Origin: Corynebacterium stercoris
GTDB taxonomy: Bacteria > Actinomycetota > Actinomycetes > Mycobacteriales > Mycobacteriaceae
Assembly (NCBI RefSeq): GCF_024160105.1
Contig: NZ_JAMFTQ010000004.1
Span: 62,001-126,000, forward strand
Reading direction: 5' to 3'
DNA length: 64,000 nt
Made by a program: the position numbers and the translations under genes. Below the pieces are notes generated by a model. It searched no databases and was not told the origin of the DNA. It worked only from the letters and a program-made list of their open reading frames with translations. Every line of letters begins with the position of its first letter. The stretch's first letter is position 1. This document shows, piece after piece, positions 44,538-52,755 of this stretch.

Positions 44538-45050
44538 ATGACCACCCCGAACAACGAGGGCCTGTACACCAACGGCGCTGACCTGAACACCGAGGCCAAG
44601 TCTTCCTGCGGCTGCGGCCACCACAAGCCGGTGGAGACCACCGAGGTGCGCGAGGAGATCAAGATCGTTCCGGCCGACCACGCCGCTACCCGCGAGGGCG
44701 CTACCTGCAATTGCGAGCCGGGCCACTGCAACTGCGGCCACCACCAGACCTGCGATTGCGCTCCGAACGAGTGCAAGTGCGGCCACAACGACGGTCTCAA
44801 GGAGACCGCGCCGGCAGAGCAGTCTTCCTGCTGCGGCGGGCACGGCCACGGCCACCACGGGCTGACCGAGGAGGAGTACTACGACCCGGACAAGACCGAC
44901 ACCCACGGCGTTGACCCGGCTGTGAAGACGGTCGAGGAGGCCCAGGGGTACGACGAGTCCGCGGGTTGGAACGACGGCATCCGCCCGACCGACGCTGGCG
45001 AGGCCGCCGAGTCCGGCGCCGGCAAGTCCGACGACGGCCAGATCAACTAG
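44538..45050 (+). CDS. Cys/His-rich metallothionein-like protein
   Basis: 170 residues from the ATG at 44538 (GAAAGGA at 44524-44530). Twelve Cys and twelve His are concentrated in residues 23-105: CGCGHH, then CNCEPGHCNCGHHQTCDC followed by CKCGH, and finally CCGGHGHGHH. The CxC and CxCxxxxC spacing is typical of bacterial metallothioneins. The rest of the protein is acidic and disordered-looking. A role in zinc or copper storage or buffering is inferred. Insertion between dcd and ugd appears to be a corynebacterial feature. No regulator site was recognised. Confidence 0.7.
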   Translation: MTTPNNEGLYTNGADLNTEAKSSCGCGHHKPVETTEVREEIKIVPADHAATREGATCNCEPGHCNCGHHQTCDCAPNECKCGHNDGLKETAPAEQSSCCGGHGHGHHGLTEEEYYDPDKTDTHGVDPAVKTVEEAQGYDESAGWNDGIRPTDAGEAAESGAGKSDDGQIN

Positions 45051-45136
45051 CCACACCTCTCACGAAAGCGTCGCGCCCACCGCGCGGCGCTTTTCGCTTG
45101 CCGACGTCCGCTGCGCCGACCCATAAATTGGGCATA

Positions 45137-46465
45137 ATGAATCGCATGCGTATGACGGTGATTGGAACGGGCTACCTCGGTGCCACCCACGCGGCCTGCA
45201 TGGCGGAACTCGGCCACGAGGTCCTCGGCGTGGATGTGGACCAGCGAAAGATCGACTCGCTGCAGAAGGGCGAAGTGCCGTTCTACGAGCCGGGTCTGCC
45301 GGAGGTGCTGGAGCGCAACCTCGAAGCTGGCCGCCTTGCCTTCACCACGGATTACCAAGAGGCCGCGGACTTTGCGAACGTGCACTTTATTGGCGTCGGC
45401 ACGCCGCAGCAGCGCGGCTCCTACGCGGCCGATACCCGCTACGTCGAGGCTGTGATCGAGGATCTGGTGCCCAAGCTCAAGGGCGAGCACCTAATTCTCG
45501 GCAAGTCCACCGTGCCCGTCGGCACCGCCGCCGCGCTGCAGCAGAAGGCGGACGAGCTCGCGCCGGAGGGTACGAGCGTCGAGATCGCCTGGAACCCGGA
45601 GTTCCTGCGCGAGGGCTACGCGGTGAAGGACACGATCACCCCGGACCGCATCGTGCTCGGCGTGCGCGGCGAGGATTCCGCTGCCGAGGCCGTAGCCCGC
45701 GAGGTCTACGCCACTCCGCTGTCTAACGACACCCCGTTCATCGTCACCGACCTGCAGACGGCCGAGCTGGTCAAGGTCTCCGCGAACGCGTTCCTGGCCA
45801 CCAAGATCTCCTTTATTAATGCAGTGTCCGAGGTCTGCGAGATCGTCGGCGCCGACGTGACCCAGCTTGCCGACGCCATCGGCCACGACGACCGCATCGG
45901 CCGCAAGTTCCTCGGCGCCGGCCTCGGCTTCGGCGGCGGCTGCCTGCCCAAGGACATCCGCGCCTTCATGGCCCGCGCCGGCGAGGTCGGCGCCGACCAG
46001 GCGTTGACCTTCCTGCGCGAGGTGGATGCCATCAACATGCGCCGCCGCCAGCGCGTCATCGACCTGTCGCGCGAGGTGCTGGGCAGCTTGATCGGCAAGC
46101 GCGTCACGGTGCTGGGTGCCGCGTTCAAGCCGAACTCCGACGACGTCCGCGATTCGCCAGCGCTTGCCGTCGCCGGCCAGCTGTCCCTGGCGGGCGCGAG
46201 CGTGCGCGTCTACGACCCGCAGGGCATGGACAACGCCCGCAAGGTCTTCCCGACGCTCGACTACGCCTCCTCCCTCGAGGACGCCCTGCGCGGCGCCGAG
46301 CTGGTCATCCTGGCCACCGAGTGGGACGAGTTCAAGACCATGGACCCGGAGTGGGCCGCAGGGCTGGTTGAGGGCAAGGTGCTTATCGACGGTCGCAATG
46401 TCCTACCCGTCGCCGCCTGGCAGTCCGCCGGTTGGGAGCTCCACGCGCTGGGGCGCAGCCTGTAG
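45137..46465 (+). CDS. ugd: UDP-glucose 6-dehydrogenase
   Basis: 442 residues from the ATG at 45137; ATGs at 45146 and 45152 are alternatives. No Shine-Dalgarno sequence is visible; a -35-like TTGCCG (45099) and a CATAAA/TAAATT -10 at 45122-45129 would start transcription at the ATG, so a leaderless mRNA is likely. Rossmann motif TVIGTGYLGATHAACMAELG; catalytic Cys269 in GFGGGCLPKDIRAF; GAAFKPNSDDVRDSPAL in the C-terminal domain. Makes UDP-glucuronate for envelope polysaccharide. Confidence 0.93.
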   Translation: MNRMRMTVIGTGYLGATHAACMAELGHEVLGVDVDQRKIDSLQKGEVPFYEPGLPEVLERNLEAGRLAFTTDYQEAADFANVHFIGVGTPQQRGSYAADTRYVEAVIEDLVPKLKGEHLILGKSTVPVGTAAALQQKADELAPEGTSVEIAWNPEFLREGYAVKDTITPDRIVLGVRGEDSAAEAVAREVYATPLSNDTPFIVTDLQTAELVKVSANAFLATKISFINAVSEVCEIVGADVTQLADAIGHDDRIGRKFLGAGLGFGGGCLPKDIRAFMARAGEVGADQALTFLREVDAINMRRRQRVIDLSREVLGSLIGKRVTVLGAAFKPNSDDVRDSPALAVAGQLSLAGASVRVYDPQGMDNARKVFPTLDYASSLEDALRGAELVILATEWDEFKTMDPEWAAGLVEGKVLIDGRNVLPVAAWQSAGWELHALGRSL

Positions 46466-46839
46466 TTCGCGGGGTTAGAAAAATTGCGCGGGATCTAACC
46501 CCGTGGCCGGGAGTCCTGAGCGTCGGAAAGTGGTGTGCGACGGGTGGAGGGCACGGCTTATCCGTGGCTCGCTCACGGCTAATTTCCAGCGAATCGAATT
46601 CGATCCTGGGATGCCGCGGAGATTTTCCGCTGCTCAGGGGAAGGGGAGGGGATCTCGCAGGTCAAGCGAGGAAAGTAAGCGAATCCGTGGTTGAAAAAGG
46701 GGGTTCGTGTTGACTGTGGGCGGCACTCCAAACTGACAACCAACTGCCAACTTTCCCGGCTAACGGTATGGTCGGAGGCGGAAATAATGTGTGCAGCCTA
46801 AATACACGTGTAGGTTGCCCTTTGACGTTTGGAGTCCCC
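46466..46839. other. Intergenic region upstream of the large adhesin
   Basis: 374 bp. CGGGGTTAGA (46470-46479) and TCTAACCCCG (46494-46503) form a perfect 10-bp inverted repeat right after ugd, which may be a terminator without T-tract or an operator. The remainder is the long upstream region of the adhesin gene with no recognisable riboswitch. A GGAG ribosome binding site is at 46831-46834. No gene was found. Confidence 0.6.
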
Positions 46840-49800
46840 GTGAGTTCCCACACCAGTGCACCTCGCACCAACCGCCGTATCGCGAACCGCGCGCTCGGCG
46901 CCGCAACCGTCGCCATCCTCGGCCTGACCACCGTGCAGGTGGCCGCCCCCGATTCGACCTTCCTGCCAACCGCCGATGCCGCGACGCGCACGGTTCAGGG
47001 CACCACCGTCACCTACGACGATCAGACCCCGGCGTCGGTGCCGTGGTCGACCACGGTGAAAGCAAGCCCGTCAACGCGTTTCGGAGCCCTCTACCTGAGC
47101 CTGGACGCCGTCGAAAAGGACGGCATTGCGAAGACCGGTACCTACGACCAGTGGGGCAGCCCGGTGCCGCTTAATATTTGGGACGCTGCGAAGCCGACGA
47201 TTTACCGCAATGGATTCACATCCACCGTCCGCCCCGACCCGTTCAGCAACTCCAACAAAATTACGACTCAGCTTGGCGACTGGACCTACGTCTCCCAAAG
47301 CTCCACGTTTTCGGTGACCTGGAACCCGGCGCCCGGTTACATCGGCTATGCCCCGCCGCTGCCGATCCAAATTGACCCGCTGAAGCCCGACGGCCAGCCC
47401 GCTCCACGGTATCACTACGCCACGACCGGTCTCCCGGGCAAGACCAAGAGTCCACTGGCCTCTACGGGCGCACTCGGCACCACTCAGACTGCGCAGGCCG
47501 GTACGGGTTTCCAGGGTGTCACGGACGGCATCGTCTGGGCCTACCTGCCGACGTACGCGTTCCAAATTGATAGGAACGACCCGATTGCGGCCAAGGCGAC
47601 GATCGCGGGCGCGGACTTTGCCACCGACGCAGACGGCAACTACGTCGGCTACGTCACCAACGAGCTGAACACCAGCGAGGGCCGGTACACGATTAACCCG
47701 GACTCCGGCGAGGTCACGTTCACCCCGAACAACGACTTCTTCAAAACAGGCGACCCGACCACCAAACAGGCCACCCCGATCCGCGTGATCGTGTCCAACA
47801 TGACCACGAACACGGACGAGGGCAACGGCCGCGTCATGGCGTACGGCGTAACCCGCCCCGCGCACACGATCAACGCGAACAACCAGTCCTACTCCGAGGT
47901 CAACACCACTTACACCCCGACGGTGACCAAGCCGTCGGTGCAGCTCGTGGACGTCGCAGGGCAGAACCAGGTCGGCCGCGCCGTGACGTTGCGCCCGAAC
48001 TACGCGCAGGCTGACGGCGCCCCGGCGATCAACACGGACACCGTTGAGCTGCTGAACCCGGACGGCACGACCGCAGGCAAGACCCTCGCCGTCCCAGGCG
48101 AGGGTACCTGGCAGGTCAACAGCAACGGCACCGTCACCTTCACCCCGCAGGTCGGCTTTATCGGCGACCCGACCCCGGTGAAATACACCGCGAAGAACAC
48201 CGTCGGCATCCAGGCGGACCCGGCCACGCTCACCGTCGACTACTTCGTGCCGGACGGTCGCCCGGCAACGACGTTCGGCACCCAGGGCGTGACGCAGAAG
48301 TCCACCGACAGGACCACTTCCGAGGGCGACCGCGGACTGACCGCCCAGCAGATGTTCCCGGGGTATCCCACCAACTGGTACAGCTCGTTCACCTACCAGC
48401 TTGTCGACCGGAACGGCAACGCAATCGCGCCGAACACCGCGCTCACGTACGACAACGTTGGCACCTACACCATCGACGCCGCCTCCGGCGAGGTCACCTT
48501 CACCCCGGACCCGCTCTTCACCGGCCCGGCACCGGAGGTCGGCGTGCGCATCGCCAACCTCACCACCGCGAACGGCCAGGAGCGCGGCGCGGACGGCTCC
48601 TACCTACCCGTGGTTACCGCCTCGAACGTGTACCTCCAGCCCGCGTTCGCCAACGGCGACGTCGGCGACACGCTCAAGGCCACACCGGACTACGCGATCG
48701 CCGGCCTGCCGAAGATCGACACCCAGAGCATTTCGCTTATCGACGATTCCGGCAAACGCGTCGGCACCACACTCCCGGTCCCTGGCCAGGGCACCTGGAC
48801 CGTCGATCTTGCGACCGGTGAGTTCTCCTTCACCCCGGTTGCGGGCTTTTTGGGCAACCCGGCACCGGTGAAGTACACCGCGCGGAGTGTCGACGGTATC
48901 GCGGCCCGCGAGCCATCCACCGTCACGGTTACCTACAACCCGCTGGTCACCCGTACCGCCACCACCATCGGCGGCCCGACCGAAACCCAAAAGTCGACCG
49001 ACCTGAACTCCCCGGGCGACGCCGGCAAGACCACCGCGGAGCTCTTCCCGGGCCTTCCCGAGGCTTGGTTCAACGCGCCGATCCAGTTCAAGCTTGTCGA
49101 CGGCACCAACCTCGTCGACACCCTCACCGTCGATGGCGAGGGCACCTACACCATTGATCCCGCCACCGGCGTGGTCTCGTTTACCCCGGTCGACGGGTTC
49201 CTTGGCGGCCAGCCCTCGAAGCAGGCGGGCGGGGTGAAGATTCAGGCCATCAACACCACTGCCAACGGCACGAAGGTGAACTCGACGCTCATTGCGCAGT
49301 ACATCCCGACCGTCGAAGACCGCACGTACACGCTGCCGTCCGCCACCAACTTGGCGCCGATCGGCCAGCCGGGTAAGGCGACGCCCGATTACGGCACTAC
49401 CATCGCCCCGACGAGCGTGCAGCTTCTCGACGCTGCCGGCAACCCCGTCGGCAAGACGCTGGATGTTCCGGGCCAGGGCACTTGGACCGTCGACCCAACG
49501 ACGGGCGAATTCACCTTCACACCGGTGCCGGGATTCGTCGGCACGCCGGTGAGCGTGCTCTACACCGCCGCGGCCACCAACGGCGGCACGGTGACCGGCA
49601 CCGGTGGTGTGACCATCACCTACCCGGCGGCCATCACGGTCCCCGCCACCACCGTCGGCCCGCAGGGCACCGCCCAGAACAGCTCCGACAAGGACGCGAA
49701 CGACACCGGCCGCACCCCTGCCGAGATGTTCCCGAACCTGCCCGGAGATTGGTACGGCAAGGACAACAGCCCGGTGAAGTTCCAGCTTGTGGGCGCAACC

Positions 49801-52686
49801 GACAATGTTCTTACGGTCGACGGCGTGGGCACCTACACCATCGACCCGGTCAAGGGCACCGTGAAGTTCGAGCCGGAGAAGGACTTCACAGGCCAGGCCC
49901 CGGCAGTGGAGATCCAGACCGTCGGCCTCAGGGACGCCAGCGGCCAGCCGGCCGAGATGACCAGCACCTACCAGCCGTTCGTGGTGCCGGTGCGTGTTGA
50001 GATCCCGTCCGACTACGCCAAGGCCACCCGCATCGGGCAGCCGATCACGGTCACCCCGGAGTACCTGGACACGACGGTGGACAAGAGCACGATCCGGATC
50101 ATCGCGCCGCAAGGCAGCACGCTCTCCGATGACGGCAAGACGCTGGTTGTGCCAGGCGAGGGCACATGGACCGTCGATAAGCAAGGCAACTTCACCTTCA
50201 CTCCGCAGGGACCTGACGGTGAGGGCGGCGCGTTTGTGGGCAGCCCGACCCCCATCGACTACACCGCCACCAACTTCGACGGTATCCCTGCACAGGTGCC
50301 CGGCCAGATCTCGGCGTTCTACCCCACGCCGGATCCGACGTCGGCTGTCACGACCAATCTGCAGGGCGTGACGCAGCACTCCGACGACAAGAACCGCCAA
50401 GACCAGGGTCTCACTGCGAAGGAGATGTTCCCGAACATCGCCCAGGCCACCTGGTGGGACCAGGCAGTCTTCGGGTTGTTTGCCCCGGACGGCACCCCGG
50501 CGGAGAACAACACCCTCACCGTCGCGGGCGAGGGCACGTACACCATCGATCCGACAACCGGCCAGGTCACGTTCACCCCGGACCCGGCATTCGTCGGCAC
50601 AGCGCAGTCGGTCGGCATCGGCATCGTGAACGCGCAGGGCACGCCGATGGCGAAGTACACCGCCGTCGTTGAGCCGGTGGATGTGCACCTTTACGACGCC
50701 TCCGTGATCGGCAACATCGGCACCCCGCTGAAGGTCACGCCGAGGTACCTGGACACGATTGATAAGTCCACGGTCGAGTTCGTCGGCCCCGACGGGAAAC
50801 CCGCGGGCAAGGAGCTCAAGGTTGACGGGCAGGGCACGTGGACCGTCGATAACAACGGCACGTTCACCTTCACCCCGGTAGACGGCTTCTACGGCACGCC
50901 GACCCCGGTGAACTACACCGCGAAGAACACCAACGGCGTGCAGTCCACCGACACCGGCACAGTCTCCGGCGACTACTGCTCGCCGAGGACGTCTCCGTCG
51001 ATAAGCACTGGCGATGTGAACCAGACCCAGACCTCGAAGACTGGCGCGGAAATGTTCCCGTCCTTCCCGAGCACCTGGACCATCACGTACTCGCTGCCGG
51101 GCGCGACGGACAACAAGATCGAGACCGATGAGGGCGCGTTCCAGATTGATCCATCGACGGGTGTGGTCACCTTCACCCCGGCGAAGGACTTCAGCGGCAC
51201 GCCGGACCCGGTGACCGTGCAGGCCACCACCGCGACGGGTGCTACCAAGACCACCACGTACCAGGTGTCGGTGACCAAGACGACGACCACGACATCCACG
51301 GCGACCACCACCAACACCGCCACGACCACCAACACGGCGACGACCACACAGACTGCGACAACCACGCAGACTGCCACCACCACAAACACGGCGACGGCAA
51401 CCGAGACGGCAACCACGACGGAGAAGACCACCGTGACTCTGACGCCGGAAGTTGTCACCACGACGGTCACGGCCGCTCCGGTCACCGTGACCCCGGCACC
51501 GGTGACGGTGACGCCGCCGGCACAGGTCACCACCGTGACCCAGTCCGCAAAGCCGATCACTACTACGTTCACCCCGGCGCCGGTTACCGTCACCCCGGAC
51601 CCGACCACCATCGTCACGACGATCCCGGCTACCCCGACGGCGATCACCACGACGCTGACGGTCACCCCGGAGCCGACCACGATCACACCGGCACCGGTGA
51701 CCTCCACTATCCCGGCGGGCACCGAGGTCATCGAGATCACGATCACTCCGGGCCCGGTCACGGTCACGCCGAGCCCTGTGACGGTGACTCCGAACCCGGT
51801 GACCATCATCCAGAACGCGACGGTCACCCAGACGGCCCCGGCCGGCACCACCGCCGAGTTCACCCCGGGCGGCGTGAAGATCAACACCACGCAGGGCACG
51901 GCGCTGCAGCTTGAGGTGCAGGGAACGAACGTCGACAAGCAGTCGCTCACTCTGCAGCAGGTGCCGGGTGGAACGCTGAGCCCGGACGGCAAGACCCTCG
52001 TCATCCCGGGCGAGGGCACGTGGACTATCGACGCAGGCGGCAACATCAACTTCACCCCGCTGCCGGGCTTCACCGGCAACCTCACCGAGGTGAAGGTGAA
52101 CTACTCGCGTACCGACGGCGTCCCCGTGGCCAACCCGTACGTGATCGGCGGCACCTACCGCTCCGCCGGTGCGACGGTGACTGTGACTGAGCGCCCGGGT
52201 TCGAGCTCGGAGGGAACTGTTGTTGAGCGCTGTGTCCAGAACGCGGTGCGCTCGCCGCTGCTGTACCTGATCCCGCTCGGCCTGCTCGGCTACGGTCTCA
52301 ACCAGGTCGCGGGGCCGGTGATTCAGCAGGCGACGGCTCCGTTCCAAGAGGCGCTGAACCAGCTGAACGGCCAGATCCACAGCCAGCTCAACCAGCAGGT
52401 GAAGGATTCGCCGATCGGCCGGATTGGCGACGATTTCAACCGCCGCCTGTGGGAGAACAAGGACTTCGCACGCATCGCCGGTCAGGTCAACGAGATTAAT
52501 GCACAGGCCAACATGCTGGCGGCGCAGTTCCAGCCGCAGCTGCAGCTGATCGGTCAGGCTGCGGGTGTGATCCTTGCGGTCACCGCCGCGGGCGCCGTGC
52601 TCTACGACTGGTGCTCCAACGACGCCGGCCAGGCTTGGACCGCCATCGGCACCGACAAGTGGGCCAACCTGGGCAAGAAGCAGTAG
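46840..52686 (+). CDS. Giant repetitive surface protein, CshA-type fibrillar adhesin
   Basis: 1948 residues from GTG 46840 (GGAG five bases upstream). N-terminal signal region (RIANRALGAATVAILGLTTVQVAAP). From about residue 150 to 1400, two module types alternate: one with GTYTIDPATGVVSFTPVDGF-like cores, one with VPGQGTWTVDPTTGEFTFTP-like cores; I count about six of each, matching CshA fibril repeats. A Thr-rich stalk with TTT-TATTTNTATTTQTA stretches and VTVTPAPVTVTP repeats follows (about 1470-1680), then a final GTWTI module. The C-terminus has two hydrophobic helices (LLYLIPLGLLGYGL and GVILAVTAAGAVLYDW) around a Gln/Asn-rich helix; no LPxTG sorting signal. Probable extended adhesin with membrane anchor. 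Confidence 0.85.
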   Translation: MSSHTSAPRTNRRIANRALGAATVAILGLTTVQVAAPDSTFLPTADAATRTVQGTTVTYDDQTPASVPWSTTVKASPSTRFGALYLSLDAVEKDGIAKTGTYDQWGSPVPLNIWDAAKPTIYRNGFTSTVRPDPFSNSNKITTQLGDWTYVSQSSTFSVTWNPAPGYIGYAPPLPIQIDPLKPDGQPAPRYHYATTGLPGKTKSPLASTGALGTTQTAQAGTGFQGVTDGIVWAYLPTYAFQIDRNDPIAAKATIAGADFATDADGNYVGYVTNELNTSEGRYTINPDSGEVTFTPNNDFFKTGDPTTKQATPIRVIVSNMTTNTDEGNGRVMAYGVTRPAHTINANNQSYSEVNTTYTPTVTKPSVQLVDVAGQNQVGRAVTLRPNYAQADGAPAINTDTVELLNPDGTTAGKTLAVPGEGTWQVNSNGTVTFTPQVGFIGDPTPVKYTAKNTVGIQADPATLTVDYFVPDGRPATTFGTQGVTQKSTDRTTSEGDRGLTAQQMFPGYPTNWYSSFTYQLVDRNGNAIAPNTALTYDNVGTYTIDAASGEVTFTPDPLFTGPAPEVGVRIANLTTANGQERGADGSYLPVVTASNVYLQPAFANGDVGDTLKATPDYAIAGLPKIDTQSISLIDDSGKRVGTTLPVPGQGTWTVDLATGEFSFTPVAGFLGNPAPVKYTARSVDGIAAREPSTVTVTYNPLVTRTATTIGGPTETQKSTDLNSPGDAGKTTAELFPGLPEAWFNAPIQFKLVDGTNLVDTLTVDGEGTYTIDPATGVVSFTPVDGFLGGQPSKQAGGVKIQAINTTANGTKVNSTLIAQYIPTVEDRTYTLPSATNLAPIGQPGKATPDYGTTIAPTSVQLLDAAGNPVGKTLDVPGQGTWTVDPTTGEFTFTPVPGFVGTPVSVLYTAAATNGGTVTGTGGVTITYPAAITVPATTVGPQGTAQNSSDKDANDTGRTPAEMFPNLPGDWYGKDNSPVKFQLVGATDNVLTVDGVGTYTIDPVKGTVKFEPEKDFTGQAPAVEIQTVGLRDASGQPAEMTSTYQPFVVPVRVEIPSDYAKATRIGQPITVTPEYLDTTVDKSTIRIIAPQGSTLSDDGKTLVVPGEGTWTVDKQGNFTFTPQGPDGEGGAFVGSPTPIDYTATNFDGIPAQVPGQISAFYPTPDPTSAVTTNLQGVTQHSDDKNRQDQGLTAKEMFPNIAQATWWDQAVFGLFAPDGTPAENNTLTVAGEGTYTIDPTTGQVTFTPDPAFVGTAQSVGIGIVNAQGTPMAKYTAVVEPVDVHLYDASVIGNIGTPLKVTPRYLDTIDKSTVEFVGPDGKPAGKELKVDGQGTWTVDNNGTFTFTPVDGFYGTPTPVNYTAKNTNGVQSTDTGTVSGDYCSPRTSPSISTGDVNQTQTSKTGAEMFPSFPSTWTITYSLPGATDNKIETDEGAFQIDPSTGVVTFTPAKDFSGTPDPVTVQATTATGATKTTTYQVSVTKTTTTTSTATTTNTATTTNTATTTQTATTTQTATTTNTATATETATTTEKTTVTLTPEVVTTTVTAAPVTVTPAPVTVTPPAQVTTVTQSAKPITTTFTPAPVTVTPDPTTIVTTIPATPTAITTTLTVTPEPTTITPAPVTSTIPAGTEVIEITITPGPVTVTPSPVTVTPNPVTIIQNATVTQTAPAGTTAEFTPGGVKINTTQGTALQLEVQGTNVDKQSLTLQQVPGGTLSPDGKTLVIPGEGTWTIDAGGNINFTPLPGFTGNLTEVKVNYSRTDGVPVANPYVIGGTYRSAGATVTVTERPGSSSEGTVVERCVQNAVRSPLLYLIPLGLLGYGLNQVAGPVIQQATAPFQEALNQLNGQIHSQLNQQVKDSPIGRIGDDFNRRLWENKDFARIAGQVNEINAQANMLAAQFQPQLQLIGQAAGVILAVTAAGAVLYDWCSNDAGQAWTAIGTDKWANLGKKQ

Positions 52687-52700
52687 CTTCCCTGGGGTAG

Positions 52701-52747
52701 CGAAGACCGCCACCTTCTCCTTGAACGGAGAGAGTGGCGGTCTTTCG
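52701..52747. terminator. Bidirectional terminator between two surface-protein genes
   Basis: AGACCGCCAC..TTCTCC (52704-52720) pairs with GGAGA..GTGGCGGTCT (52727-52742) around a TTGAAC loop, with TTTCGTCG on the plus side and a complementary run on the minus side. It sits in the 69 bp between convergent stop codons. Confidence 0.8.
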
Positions 52748-52755
52748 TCGTAAAG

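Noticed and set aside
48604..52713. 1369-residue minus-strand frame opposite the adhesin
   Set aside because: Produced by the repetitive codon use of the adhesin; composition rich in Arg, Gly, His without domains.
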